Shown here piece after piece: positions 1-8,821 of a stretch of 64,000 nt of DNA. The DNA lies in the NCBI RefSeq assembly GCF_021023135.1, contig NZ_PGFV01000004.1, positions 310,001-374,000 of the forward strand, given 5' to 3'. Every line of letters begins with the position of its first letter. Position 1 is the first letter of the stretch. Source of the stretch: Brevibacterium sp. CCUG 69071. Its GTDB lineage: Bacteria > Actinomycetota > Actinomycetes > Actinomycetales > Brevibacteriaceae. The translations under genes and the position numbers were made by a program. The notes beneath the pieces were generated by a model. The model had not been told where the DNA came from and did no database searches. It saw nothing but the letters and a program-made list of their open reading frames with translations.

Positions 1-480
1 CTCGCCGATTCTGATGCCGGGACCTCCGTGGTGCCGACCGTGATCAGCGCGGGGACCACCTCGAACACCGTGCCGGCCGAGGCGCGCGTCGACGTCGATG
101 TCCGGGCCCGCACCGCAGCCGAGCTCGAACGCGTCGATGCGCAGATCCGCGAGCTGGCGCAGAATCCGCAGCTCGAGGGGTCGACGACCGAGGTGCTCGG
201 CGACATCAACCGGCCGCCGTTCGAGAAGGAGCAGTCCGCGGCCCTGTTCGAACGAGCCACCGCACTGTCGGCGCAGCTCGGCCTGCCAGCACCGGAGGGC
301 GTCTCCGTCGGCGGGGCCTCGGACGGGAACTTCACCGCCGGCGACGGCATCCCCACCCTCGATGGCCTCGGCGCCGTCGGCGATGGGGCGCATGCCGAGC
401 ACGAGCACGCCGTGGTCGATGAGATCGCTCCTCGCACCGCCCTGCTCGCGGCCCTCATCGCCGACCAGCTGCAGGGCTGA
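1..480 (+). CDS. M20 family metallopeptidase, C-terminal part (5' end outside window)
   Basis: The reading frame is open from base 1, so the start lies upstream. The visible 159 residues contain the end of the dimerisation (lid) domain, with the stretch GTTSNTVPAEARVDVDVR, and the C-terminal catalytic segment with GGASDGNF and a late DGAHAEHEHA run. That run would supply the last zinc-ligand histidine of M20 enzymes. The pattern is closest to the carboxypeptidase G2/ArgE-like branch, which hydrolyses N-acyl or peptide bonds of amino acids with two zinc ions. Substrate cannot be judged from this fragment. The gene converges with the FkbM gene, 28 bases away. Confidence 0.8.
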   Translation, partial: LADSDAGTSVVPTVISAGTTSNTVPAEARVDVDVRARTAAELERVDAQIRELAQNPQLEGSTTEVLGDINRPPFEKEQSAALFERATALSAQLGLPAPEGVSVGGASDGNFTAGDGIPTLDGLGAVGDGAHAEHEHAVVDEIAPRTALLAALIADQLQG

Positions 481-508
481 GCCCGCGGCGTCCCGGGGCA
501 CCCGGCAG

Positions 509-1474
509 TCAGTCGATCGGGTAGCCGGCGGCTCGCAGAACGTCGGGATTCTTCGTCGTGAACAGCCAGTCGCGGAAATGCGGGTCCGGCACGATCTCGT
601 CGTACGCGGTCAGGCGGTCACGGCCGACAAGGTAGTAGTGGTATCCGAATTGACCCAGCACGCTCATGAGCTCATCCGGCTTCGCTCGATCGTCGAGGAC
701 TTCGCAGAGGATGTCGGGCCGGAGCGCGTCGAGGAATTCCTGTCCGTGTGAGAGGACATCGTTCTCCGCGCCTTCGACATCGATCTTCACCGTCACCTTC
801 GGGCCGGCGTCGGAGGGTTCGACAGCGGTCGTCGGCAGTTCGAGGAGGAGTTCGTCGAGCGAGGTGAAGCGCACCTCGGCGCCGGATTCGAAGTCCATGG
901 ATGCGGAGTAGAAGGACGGCAGCGCCGATCCCCCGTCGCCGGTGGGCACCTGCATGGTCTCCCCGGGACGGCCCACCCCGGTGGGGTGGACGGTGACTCG
1001 CTCGCCGAGGTGATTGCGGGCGACGTTCTTCTCCAGACCCGCGACGACGGCGGGGATGATCTCGAAGCTGTGGGCGATCACGTTCGGGTTCGCCGCGAGG
1101 ACGGCCATCGTGAAAACGCCGGTGTAGGCGCCGACGTCGAGGAACACCTCGGCGTCGCGGCTGAGATCGACCATGAGGTCGAGGGCGAAGGCGTCCTCTT
1201 CTTCGGTGCGGCGGCCCTGGCCCCAGTAGAACTCTTTGGCGATCTCGCACCGGAACGGATCGACGAGATAGAAGTCGCCGCCGCCGGAGCGACCGCGCAC
1301 CTCGGTCAGCCCGATCGGGGCGGGAAGCCTGCCGACCTTGATGCCGTTGATGCGGGGAGCCACCGCACGCAGAACTGGGTGGAGGATGGGCTGTGCGAGG
1401 GCAGCCTTGACCGGGAGCTTGAGCCCGAACCAAGTCTGCTTCCGGGCCTTGAGCGAACTGAGATAGTCGTTCAT
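509..1474 (-). CDS. FkbM family SAM-dependent methyltransferase
   Basis: The protein of 321 residues has the FkbM layout. A variable N-terminal region is followed by SAM motif I (FLDVGAYTG, residues about 111-120), an acidic motif around SFEIIPAV, and the diagnostic KIDVEGAEN block near residue 230. Members O-methylate sugars or lipids, often in surface glycans or secondary metabolites; the substrate is unknown here. A start four codons upstream (base 1486) is possible. I prefer base 1474 because GGAGAG lies a few bases in front of that ATG, and the upstream one has no ribosome site. No glycan biosynthesis genes flank it, so context gives no pathway. Confidence 0.85.
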   Translation of the reverse strand: MNDYLSSLKARKQTWFGLKLPVKAALAQPILHPVLRAVAPRINGIKVGRLPAPIGLTEVRGRSGGGDFYLVDPFRCEIAKEFYWGQGRRTEEEDAFALDLMVDLSRDAEVFLDVGAYTGVFTMAVLAANPNVIAHSFEIIPAVVAGLEKNVARNHLGERVTVHPTGVGRPGETMQVPTGDGGSALPSFYSASMDFESGAEVRFTSLDELLLELPTTAVEPSDAGPKVTVKIDVEGAENDVLSHGQEFLDALRPDILCEVLDDRAKPDELMSVLGQFGYHYYLVGRDRLTAYDEIVPDPHFRDWLFTTKNPDVLRAAGYPID

Positions 1475-1620
1475 GTGGCTCTCCATCTTTGCGCGAACCC
1501 TTCGCTCAACCGTATCAATGACTGAGGTGGCGCTCCACTGCTCCGCTACGCGATCCCGCCGGTGGAGATAGGCTGGGTGACAAGATCATCAGCCCAAGTT
1601 GCGAAGCAGGAGCAAGGCAT

Positions 1621-2745
1621 ATGAAGCTCACCTCGATCACCTTCCATCAGGTGTCGATCCCCCTCGTCACCCCGTTCGAGACCTCGTTCATGCGGGAGAC
1701 CGAGAAGGACTGCTATCTCGTCGAGGCGAAGTTCGACACCCCGAAGGGCGAGATCACCGGGTGGGGTGAGTCGGTGGCGATGATCGCCCCGCTCTATTCC
1801 TCGGAGTACTTGGCCTCGGGCATCGATGTCACAAAGCGCTGGCTCGCCCCGATCCTCTTCGACATCGACGACCTCACGGCCGAAACCGTGTCCTGGCACC
1901 TGCGCCACGTCATCGACCATCCGATGGCGAAGTCCGCCCTGGAGATGGCCGTCATCGAGGCCCAGCTCAAGCTCCACGGTCAGTCATTCAAGGAGTACCT
2001 CGGCGGGGTCGTCGACTCGGTGCCCTCAGGCGTTTCGGTGGGCATCCAGGACTCCGTCGAGGACACCGTCCGCGTCATCGGCGACTATCTCGACGAGGGG
2101 TACGCGCGGATCAAGCTCAAGATCAAACCGGGCAAGGACATCGCGCCCGTGGCCGCCGTGCGCAAGGCCTTCGGCGATGACTTCGACTTCCAGGTCGACG
2201 CCAATGCCGCCTACACCCTCGTCGATGCCTCCCACCTGCGCCGCCTCGATGACTATGGACTGCTGCTCATCGAACAGCCCTTGGGTGAGGCCGATATCCG
2301 GCAGCACGCGGAACTCGCGAAGCTGATGGAGACTCCCATGTGCCTCGACGAGTCGATCGTCTCCGCCGAGGCGGCTGCCGACGCGATCTCGCTCGGGGCT
2401 GCCGCAGTCATCAACATCAAGCCCGGCCGCGTCGGCGGCTTCATCGAGGCGAAGAAGATCCATGACCTCGCCGCCGCCCACGGAGTCGCCGTCTGGCACG
2501 GCGGCATGGTCGAGACGGGCCTGGGCCGTGCGGCCAACGCCGCCTTGGCATCTCTGCCGGGCTTCACCCTGCCCGGTGACATCTCCGGGTCGAATCGCTT
2601 CTTCCATGAGGACATTACCGAGGAGATCGTCATGCGCGACGGCAAGGTCGACGTCCCCACCGGGGTCGGCTTCGGCGTCTCGATCGACCCGGAGAAGCTC
2701 GAACGCTTCCGCACGGAGTCGATCGAGATTCTGCCCGAAATCTGA
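1621..2745 (+). CDS. menC: Enolase-superfamily enzyme, o-succinylbenzoate synthase / N-acylamino acid racemase type
   Basis: The 374-residue length is normal for this family. The expected catalytic set is visible: the K165-x-K167 pair (RIKLKIKPG), metal ligands D193 (QVDAN), E218 (IEQPL) and D243 (CLDES), and the second-base lysine K267 (NIKPGRVGG). The N-terminal capping domain resembles the actinobacterial N-acylamino-acid racemase/MenC group, e.g. MAKSALEMAV and PSGVSVGIQDS. Such proteins dehydrate SHCHC to o-succinylbenzoate in menaquinone synthesis and often also racemise N-acylamino acids. No other men genes are in the window, so either role is possible. AGGAG precedes the ATG. Confidence 0.85.
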   Translation: MKLTSITFHQVSIPLVTPFETSFMRETEKDCYLVEAKFDTPKGEITGWGESVAMIAPLYSSEYLASGIDVTKRWLAPILFDIDDLTAETVSWHLRHVIDHPMAKSALEMAVIEAQLKLHGQSFKEYLGGVVDSVPSGVSVGIQDSVEDTVRVIGDYLDEGYARIKLKIKPGKDIAPVAAVRKAFGDDFDFQVDANAAYTLVDASHLRRLDDYGLLLIEQPLGEADIRQHAELAKLMETPMCLDESIVSAEAAADAISLGAAAVINIKPGRVGGFIEAKKIHDLAAAHGVAVWHGGMVETGLGRAANAALASLPGFTLPGDISGSNRFFHEDITEEIVMRDGKVDVPTGVGFGVSIDPEKLERFRTESIEILPEI

Positions 2746-2792
2746 AGCTGCGTAGGCAAGCCACGGCCGCTCGGCCTGAGCCTGCCCATCCC

Positions 2793-3701
2793 TCACCCGT
2801 GAGTATGGGTCTCCTGCGCGGCATCCTTCGCCCGGTCGAACTGGAAAGTCGAATGCTCGATGGCGACCTGGAAGTGCTCGGCCAGGCACTCCTGCAGTGA
2901 AGTGAGGATCCTGGGTGCATGACCGTCATAGAAGCACTCGTCGGCAAGGACGACGTGGGCGGTGAGCACGGGCAGGTTCGAGTCGATGCGGGTTACGTGC
3001 AGATCGTGAACTTCCTGCACATGCTCGACTCCTTCGATGTGTTCCTTGACTTTGTCGAGGTCGAGTTCCTTCGGTGCGACTTCAAGCAGGATCGACCCGG
3101 TCTCGCGCAGAATCGAGAACGCTCGCGGCACGATGAGCGCGGCGATGAACAGTGCGGCCACCGCGTCCGCACGGGTCCAGTCGAAGAGCCAGATGGAGAC
3201 CGCTGCGACGATGACGGCCACCGAGCCGAGGGCGTCGGCGATGACCTCGAGGAAGGCTGCCTTGAGATTGAGAGAGTCGTTCTTCGATGAGCTCAGAATG
3301 ATGATCGAGACGATGTTGCCCGCCAGACCGATCGCGCCGAAGATCAGCAGCTCGGGTCCGGGCACCTCGGGCGGCGCGAAGAAGCGGCGAATGCCCTCGA
3401 CGAGGCTGTAGACGCCGAGCCCGAGCAGCAGAGTCGCCTGCGCTCCGGCGGCGAGCACCTCGGCGCGGCGGAACCCCCAGGTCTTCTGACCGCGAGCGGG
3501 TCTGCGCACCAGGGTCGCCGCGAACAGTGCGATCCCGATGCCGATGAGATCGACCGCGTTGTGCCCGGTGTCGATGAGCAGCGCAAGACTTCCGGTGATG
3601 ATCGAGCCGATGAGCTGGAAGACGAAGATCCCCAGAACGATGGAAAACACGATCGCGAGCTGTCGCCGCGATCCCGTGCCGTGCGAATGGTCATGTGCCA
3701 T
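2793..3701 (-). CDS. Cation diffusion facilitator (CzcD/ZitB-like metal exporter)
   Basis: The 302-residue protein has six predicted membrane segments, a His-rich N-terminus (MAHDHSHG) and a cytoplasmic C-terminal domain ending THTHG. In helix 2 the metal motif H47-xxx-D51 is present. In helix 5 the usual HxxxD reads E152-VIA-D156, so one zinc ligand position is glutamate. The family exports Zn, Co or related divalent ions in exchange for protons. The start is fixed by GAGGAGG about 8 bases upstream of the ATG. An 18-bp near-perfect palindrome at 3724-3741 sits just upstream and may be its operator. The gene converges with the menC-like gene. Confidence 0.9.
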   Translation of the reverse strand: MAHDHSHGTGSRRQLAIVFSIVLGIFVFQLIGSIITGSLALLIDTGHNAVDLIGIGIALFAATLVRRPARGQKTWGFRRAEVLAAGAQATLLLGLGVYSLVEGIRRFFAPPEVPGPELLIFGAIGLAGNIVSIIILSSSKNDSLNLKAAFLEVIADALGSVAVIVAAVSIWLFDWTRADAVAALFIAALIVPRAFSILRETGSILLEVAPKELDLDKVKEHIEGVEHVQEVHDLHVTRIDSNLPVLTAHVVLADECFYDGHAPRILTSLQECLAEHFQVAIEHSTFQFDRAKDAAQETHTHG

Positions 3702-3723
3702 GGAAACCTCCTCAGAAGCTTCA

Positions 3724-3741
3724 CATTAACATATGTTTATG
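3724..3741 (-). promoter_or_regulatory. Palindromic operator candidate upstream of the CDF exporter
   Basis: CATTAACATATGTTTATG is palindromic except for one symmetric pair (positions 4 and 15). It lies 22 bases before the CDF start codon in an AT-rich patch. Its ACATATGT core resembles operators of ArsR/SmtB-family metal sensors; the regulator gene is not in this window. The assignment to a family is inference. Confidence 0.5.
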
Positions 3742-3821
3742 TTTTTATGAAATAGATCCGGATCACACCGGACGCTCGCGCCGACGCGCCCCAGTCCATG
3801 CTGTCGTACCTGAATACATGA

Positions 3822-3857
3822 GAGAGCCGAGGCGGGAGTCTCTCCGCCTCGGCTCTC
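3822..3857 (-). terminator. Hairpin terminator after the flotillin gene
   Basis: A perfect 14-bp stem (3822-3835 with 3844-3857) with an 8-base loop begins 12 bases beyond the flotillin stop codon. No long T tract follows on the minus strand. The stem contains the motif CCGAGGCGG that recurs through the window. Confidence 0.65.
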
Positions 3858-3869
3858 ATCAGGACCGGT

Positions 3870-5621
3870 TCAGCTCTTGTCGCCGGGCCCGCCGTCGGAG
3901 CCGCCATTGCGTCCATCGCGGCGGCGGAGTGCCTCGGAGATGTATCCCTGCACGTCGATCCCGGTCGCCTTCTTCACATCGTCGCCGATGTGCGTGAGGT
4001 CGAGCTCACCGTTCTCGTCGAGGTAGTCCTTCGGGTCGAAGTTCTTCCGGCCCCAGTTGGACGGGTCCAGTCCCTCCGCGAGGGATCCCTCGACGACTCG
4101 ACCGTCACCGGAATCATCTCCCGCCGAGGCGGTGCCGCCCGAGTCTGGCTCGTTCGTCTCGGTTCCACCGGAGGTCCCGCCCGATCCCGAGCCGGGACCA
4201 CCCGAACCGGGCCCGCCGGTTCCCGAACCTCCCGCAGCCCCCGCTCCGCCGGAGCCGGGGCCTGTGGCTCCGCCCTGGTTCTGCGCCTTGGTGACGAGGT
4301 CGGAGAGGTCGATGCCCGTCGTCCCGCGCACGACCTCGAGGACCTGCGCGAGGTTGTTCGACACCGAGTTCGCGAGCTTCGACTCCCCGTCTGTCGACAC
4401 GATCGAGAGATCCTTGATGTTCGCATAAGGAGCGACCAGCTCCCCGGCGATATTCGGCAGCACCTCGAGGACCTTCGAGAGCACGGCAGCGTCGTTGAAC
4501 TTCTTGTACGCCTCGGCCTGCGCCTGCAGGGCTTCGGCCTCGGCCTCACCGCGGGCACGGATCGCATCCGCTTGGGCCTCACCTTCGAGGCGGATCGCTT
4601 CGGCGTCCTTGGACCGACGGTGCAGTTCGGCCGCGGCCTCGGCCCGACCCTGCGCCTCGATCTCATAGGCCCGGGCGTCTGCTTCTGCCTGCTGCCGGTA
4701 GCGTTCGGCATCGGCCGGTCGGCGCACCTCGGCGTCGAGCTGTTCGGCGCGCAGCTCGGCCGCTTCCTTGGCGACGATGCGGTCCTTCTCGAGCAGCTTC
4801 TGCTTCTCGGCCGCCGCGGCCAGCGGTCCGGAGTTATCGGCCGTGGCCTGCCTCTGATCGGCCTCTTCCTTCAGAGCCGCGCGGCGCAGGGCCAGCTGCT
4901 GCTGCTGTTCGGCGATGGCCTGATCGGTCAGCGCCTGCTGCTTCTGGGTCTCCTCATTCTGCTGCGCTTCCTCGACAGCCGAGGCTCGGGAGGCATTCGC
5001 CTCGGCGATGGCGGCGTTCTTGGCCACTTCGGCGGCCTGCGGACGACCCCAGTCGCGCAGGTAGCTGCCCTCGTCCTCGACGGCGGAGATCTGGAAGGTG
5101 TCGATGACCAGACCCTGGTTGTTCATCGAGTGCGCGGACTCCTCCTGCACCTGGGCGGCGAAGGAGGCTCGGTCCTGGATGATCTGCTCGACGGTGAGCG
5201 TGCCGACGACGGCGCGCAGAGTACCGGAGAGGATCTCCTTCGAGTAGTGGTCGATCTGGTCCTGCTGGTCGAGGAAACGCTGCGCGGCCTTGCGGACATC
5301 GTCCTCTGTGCCGCCGACCTTGACCTGCGCGACGCCGCGCAGACGCAGAGCGATGCCGTTCTTCGAGATGCCGTCGATCTCGACGGAGATCTGCCGCGAG
5401 GACAAGGAGAGGATGAACGCCTTCTGGACGATCGGATAGACCACCGAACGTCCGCCGATGACGATCCGCCCCGAGCCTGAGGCTCCGCTGGCATTGCGCC
5501 CGGTGATGATGAGCGCTTCCGAGGGGGAGGCGATCTTGTAGGACCGCAGCACGACGACGAGCGCGATCAGAATGACAATGACGATGACGCCGATGAGTCC
5601 GGCGCCGAAGAGCAGGTCCAT
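3870..5621 (-). CDS. Flotillin family protein
   Basis: The protein has an N-terminal hairpin/membrane segment (about residues 5-27), an SPFH/band-7 domain (roughly 35-190), and a long Ala/Glu/Gln-rich coiled coil of the flotillin type with many EA repeats (about 200-400). A Gly/Ser-rich linker and an acidic tail ending GGPGDKS follow. Bacterial flotillins scaffold ordered membrane microdomains and affect membrane fluidity and protein complexes. The Gly-rich linker and roughly 80-residue tail are longer than in Bacillus FloT. I start at base 5621 because GGAAGG lies 7 bases before that ATG; an ATG five codons upstream lacks a site. The gene is probably monocistronic, with the hairpin at 3822-3857 as terminator. 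Confidence 0.9.
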   Translation of the reverse strand: MDLLFGAGLIGVIVIVILIALVVVLRSYKIASPSEALIITGRNASGASGSGRIVIGGRSVVYPIVQKAFILSLSSRQISVEIDGISKNGIALRLRGVAQVKVGGTEDDVRKAAQRFLDQQDQIDHYSKEILSGTLRAVVGTLTVEQIIQDRASFAAQVQEESAHSMNNQGLVIDTFQISAVEDEGSYLRDWGRPQAAEVAKNAAIAEANASRASAVEEAQQNEETQKQQALTDQAIAEQQQQLALRRAALKEEADQRQATADNSGPLAAAAEKQKLLEKDRIVAKEAAELRAEQLDAEVRRPADAERYRQQAEADARAYEIEAQGRAEAAAELHRRSKDAEAIRLEGEAQADAIRARGEAEAEALQAQAEAYKKFNDAAVLSKVLEVLPNIAGELVAPYANIKDLSIVSTDGESKLANSVSNNLAQVLEVVRGTTGIDLSDLVTKAQNQGGATGPGSGGAGAAGGSGTGGPGSGGPGSGSGGTSGGTETNEPDSGGTASAGDDSGDGRVVEGSLAEGLDPSNWGRKNFDPKDYLDENGELDLTHIGDDVKKATGIDVQGYISEALRRRDGRNGGSDGGPGDKS

Positions 5622-5823
5622 GAGTGGGCCTTCCATCGCTTGAGGATGAGCATGTGCGACCGATGGCTGCCCAACGGCCCTGTCCGTTCATCCTATGCGA
5701 GGTCAGGAACCTTGCCCAGGGAGGTTTCCCGCCGAGGCAGCCGGTCAGCCGGCGCCCGCGGAACCTGGCGATGACACCCCGGCAGAACCTCGCCGAGGCG
5801 GTCCCCGCCGGGTCATCGGCAAA

Positions 5824-6369
5824 TCAGGATCCGGGTGGGCCCACGGTGAGGAGGATGACGAAGACGATGACGACGATGATCAGGCCGATGCCGAGCGCGA
5901 GCCACGGCGAGCGCAGCGCCCAGGCGACGAGCTTCTCGAGCGGTCCGCGCGGATCGCGTCCAGCGGTGCCGAGGCCCCAATCTCCGTCGAGTGCGCCGGC
6001 CCGGGCGGAGACGATCTCGAAGGGCACGGTGGCGAACGGAATGATCGCGGCGACGAGGCCCATGAGCACCCGCTTCCATCCCCACTTCTGGGAGATGCCG
6101 ACGAGGAACACGGCGAGGACGAAGCAGAGGAAGACGAATCCGTGGACGCTACCGCCGATCCGCACCCCCACTTCGGTGGTCTTGGTCACGTATTTGAGGA
6201 ACATGCCGATGAGCAGCATCGCCCAGGTGATGGCCTCGGCCACGGCGAAGAAGTTGAAGAATCTCTTGGGAGTCACAGGAGACCATTCTGCCCGGTCGAG
6301 GTGAGTGGCCGCTGAACGCTTCCACCGACTGAGCGAGCCAGTCTCACCCCCGGCCGCAGACATGGGCAC
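5824..6369 (-). CDS. DUF3817 family integral membrane protein
   Basis: The DUF3817 signature is clear: RFFNFFAVAEAITWAML, then GVRIGGSVHGFVF and a third hydrophobic segment. An additional C-terminal membrane helix follows (about residues 155-178). Function of the family is unknown; in actinobacteria it is a small integral membrane protein. The start is uncertain. The longest form begins with GTG at 6369 or ATG at 6363, but the terminator hairpin 6371-6402 lies directly in front. The conserved domain starts at a GTG at 6276 (VTPKRFF), which may be the true start. None of the three has a good ribosome site. Confidence 0.75.
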   Translation of the reverse strand: MPMSAAGGETGSLSRWKRSAATHLDRAEWSPVTPKRFFNFFAVAEAITWAMLLIGMFLKYVTKTTEVGVRIGGSVHGFVFLCFVLAVFLVGISQKWGWKRVLMGLVAAIIPFATVPFEIVSARAGALDGDWGLGTAGRDPRGPLEKLVAWALRSPWLALGIGLIIVVIVFVILLTVGPPGS

Positions 6370-6370
6370 A

Positions 6371-6402
6371 CGGGCCGGTGAACTTATACAGTCACCGGCC
6401 CG
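6371..6402 (-). terminator. Hairpin terminator after the LPXTG peptidase gene
   Basis: A perfect 11-bp stem CGGGCCGGTGA/TCACCGGCCCG with a 10-base AT-rich loop lies 80 bases after the M28 peptidase stop. Confidence 0.6.
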
Positions 6403-6481
6403 CGTGGCTCGAGGGTATCGGCTCAGCCATCACGGCTGCGCCGGGGCGTCGGCTCGACCTGTGCGGCCGAGCCGACCGAGT

Positions 6482-8497
6482 TCAGCCTCTGCGGCGGCGT
6501 GCACCCATGGTCATCGCGACACCGAGGGCGATGAGCGCTCCGGCCGAGATCACCAGCGGCAGTGCCTCGCTGCCGGTGCGGGGGAGGTCTCCGCCTCCAC
6601 CACCTCCGCCACCGCCGGTACCGGGTCCGTCACCTGCGGCGACGACCTCGAAGGAACCGCCCAGCGGATCTCCGCCTTCACAGTCGACGCTGACTTCATA
6701 GGCACCGATGTAGGTCTCCGCCTTGGACTCGTCGAGTCCGCGGACTCCGAACTTCGCGACCATGTCCTCGCCGACCTCGGCGGTCTGCTCGAAGGTCTCG
6801 ATATTGCCGTTCTGCGGCTCGACCGTCATCGTCGCGGTGGTGTCGGCGGTGCAGCCGCTGGCAGCGACCTGGACTCCCCGCTCGCCGACGAACTCATCGG
6901 CCTCGATGGTCTTCGGATCGATGCTCAGCGCACGCTCGTCAGGGGACTCGGTGGGAGTCTCCGTCGGAGGGTCCGTGGGATCGGTCGGCGGATCGGTCGG
7001 ATCCGTCGGCGGGTCGGTCGGAGCATCGGTGAGCTCGTAGGCGAGCACATGCACCGCATAGGCGATGGCCGGAGCGAATATGTCCACGGACTCCTTGCTC
7101 ACATTCTCGATCGTGTCAGTCGCCTGATGGTAGTTCGTGTCGTGCTTCTCACCGACGGTGCCGCCGAACATCTCGGCCTCCTCGGCCGTCTTCGTGCCGT
7201 CGGCACCGGAGAACAGACCGCTGGCCGGAACGCCGTTGTCGATGAACGCCTGATAGTCCGAGCGTCCGGAGAAGTCCGTGCCGACGTTCGGCTGATCGAC
7301 GTCCGCGAAGTAGTCGGTGAAGACCTCTTCGAGCTCGGCGGAGCCCTCGGGCACATTGACGCCATCGGGAATCGGCACATCCGAGCCGTCGGAGTCCAGC
7401 GTGCCGACGATGTAGTTGTCCGAGCCGATCATGTCGAAGTTCATGTACGCCTTGACCTTCGAGAGCTCAGCATCACTCAGGCTCTCGACATAGCGCGTCG
7501 AGCCGACGAGCCCGACCTCCTCGGCGCCCCACCAGCCGAAGCGGATCGCATTGTCGACCTCGGTCGACTGCTCAGCCAATGCCTCGGCGCTGGCCAGCAA
7601 TGCGGCACTGCCGGAGCCGTTGTCGTTGACACCCGGTCCTTCGCGCACACCATCGAGGTGGGCACCGAACATCTGCACGTTGTCGTGGTCGCCGGCCTTG
7701 GTTTCGGCGATGACGTTCCAGGTCGTCGAGGTGGTGAACTCCGTCTCGAGCGTGAAGTCGGCCAGCAGCGGCGTCTCCTCATCGGCGCCCTGCACCGCGG
7801 TGAGCAGGTCGTTGCCAATGGTGTAGCTGACGCCGACCGTGGGTGCGCCGTTCTCGATCCGCTCGCCGAGGGTGGCGTTGAGTTCCTCATCGGGAGCGGA
7901 GGTGTCGTTGTTGTAGAGGATGACCGCCGCGGCGCCGGCGTCGGTGGCCGCCTGGGTCTTCTCACCGAAGGAGCAGACTCCGCGGGCGACGAGGACGAGT
8001 GCGCCCTCGGCGGACTCGTCGTAGTCGGAGGCCCCGCAGCCGAGCTGTCCGCCGTCGAGGTCGCTGTAGTCCTCATCGACCGGCAACACCACCGGCAGGT
8101 CTGTCAGGGGGTCGCTCGTGCCCTCGGTATAGCTGGCCGGAGTGACCTCGATGGCCTCCCCGTCGACCGTGACCTCGACGGTGTCGAAGGTCTGATCATC
8201 GACCTCGAAGGCCTGCCGTTCGACGTCGAAGGCTCCGGTCGCCTCGAGGGTGTCCTCGACGTATTCCACGGCCTCTTCGTAGCCGGGGGTGCCCAAGGCA
8301 CGGAACCCTTCCTCGGAGTGCGAGGTGGAGATGTCGGAGATCTTCTGCAGGTGGTCCATCACGGCGTCGCCGGTGACGCCCATATCGGTGTGCTCGCTCG
8401 GGCCTGCGGTGCCCGTCGCCATCGCCGGGCTCACCCCGCCCATCACCAATCCGGCCGCGGCGGTGACCGCCAGCCAACTCTTCGTGCGCAACTTCAT
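6482..8497 (-). CDS. Sortase-anchored M28 family aminopeptidase with PA domain
   Basis: This 671-residue surface protein starts with a Sec signal peptide (about 1-28, ending PAMA). A protease-associated domain (about 110-250) and an M28 zinc-peptidase domain follow. Metal-ligand motifs are GAHLDGV, GVNDNGSGS, WWGAEEVGLVGS, FDMIGSDN and YHQATDT. A Thr/Pro-rich spacer (repeats of PTDPPTDP) leads to an Ig-like stalk of about 90 residues, a Gly run, LPRTG at about 638-642, a membrane helix and RRRR. It should therefore be cell-wall linked and release N-terminal amino acids from peptides outside the cell. AAAGGAA precedes the ATG. Its upstream region holds TAAC direct repeats (8643-8742) also seen before the second LPXTG gene, whose stalk domain is similar. 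Confidence 0.92.
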   Translation of the reverse strand: MKLRTKSWLAVTAAAGLVMGGVSPAMATGTAGPSEHTDMGVTGDAVMDHLQKISDISTSHSEEGFRALGTPGYEEAVEYVEDTLEATGAFDVERQAFEVDDQTFDTVEVTVDGEAIEVTPASYTEGTSDPLTDLPVVLPVDEDYSDLDGGQLGCGASDYDESAEGALVLVARGVCSFGEKTQAATDAGAAAVILYNNDTSAPDEELNATLGERIENGAPTVGVSYTIGNDLLTAVQGADEETPLLADFTLETEFTTSTTWNVIAETKAGDHDNVQMFGAHLDGVREGPGVNDNGSGSAALLASAEALAEQSTEVDNAIRFGWWGAEEVGLVGSTRYVESLSDAELSKVKAYMNFDMIGSDNYIVGTLDSDGSDVPIPDGVNVPEGSAELEEVFTDYFADVDQPNVGTDFSGRSDYQAFIDNGVPASGLFSGADGTKTAEEAEMFGGTVGEKHDTNYHQATDTIENVSKESVDIFAPAIAYAVHVLAYELTDAPTDPPTDPTDPPTDPTDPPTETPTESPDERALSIDPKTIEADEFVGERGVQVAASGCTADTTATMTVEPQNGNIETFEQTAEVGEDMVAKFGVRGLDESKAETYIGAYEVSVDCEGGDPLGGSFEVVAAGDGPGTGGGGGGGGGDLPRTGSEALPLVISAGALIALGVAMTMGARRRRG

Positions 8498-8662
8498 GGA
8501 GTTCCTTTCGCTCCTTCATGTGCTCACAGAATCGGAGAGTTCGCACGACGAAATGGACCGGATCCGCAGTGCGGCGCCGGCGCATTCTCTCGTGCTGCAG
8601 GGGAAGATCGATTCTCGCGTTTCGCCATGCTGTCGTCATTGGTAACGAAACACATACTTCTA

Positions 8663-8679
8663 TAACGAAACGGTGACAC
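8663..8679 (+). promoter_or_regulatory. MtrA-like direct repeat, weaker copy
   Basis: TAACGAAACGGTGACAC has TAAC and TGAC 11 bp apart. A further TAACGAAAC copy lies 20 bp upstream, at 8643-8651. It lies about 165 bases upstream of the M28 peptidase start. Assignment to an OmpR-type regulator is inference. Confidence 0.35.
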
Positions 8680-8725
8680 AACTCACATTGGGCTTTAATC
8701 TAGCTCAGATCCTGAGAGTTTCATG

Positions 8726-8742
8726 TAACGAATCGATAACAA
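8726..8742 (+). promoter_or_regulatory. MtrA-like direct repeat TAAC-N7-TAAC
   Basis: TAACGAATCGATAACAA has two TAAC boxes 11 bp apart, i.e. one helical turn, as expected for an OmpR-family dimer. It differs by one base from the site at 42469-42485 upstream of the other LPXTG gene. It lies between the divergent M28 peptidase and VIT1 genes and could act on either. Confidence 0.5.
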
Positions 8743-8821
8743 CCGCAAAAGCCTCATGTGCGCCGCCGGTCCCGCACCGCACACCGCGGCAGAGACCGCA
8801 CCGACTAGACTCGACACGGTG

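Larger units (their letters stand above)
8498..8821. other. Intergenic region between divergent M28 peptidase and iron transporter genes
   Basis: About 320 bases without a gene. It contains AT-rich DNA around 8640-8745 with three TAAC-type repeats, the -10-like TAGACT at 8806-8811 for the transporter, and presumably the peptidase promoter. I see no RNA gene. Confidence 0.6.

Noticed and set aside
3990..5480. Long open frame (496 codons) opposite the flotillin gene
   Set aside because: It is the mirror of a GC-rich Ala/Glu coding region, has no family signature and lies wholly inside a clear gene.
6305..8665. 786-codon open frame opposite the M28 peptidase
   Set aside because: Antisense shadow: composition is biased to Gly/Arg/Val, no ribosome site, and the minus strand encodes a complete LPXTG peptidase.
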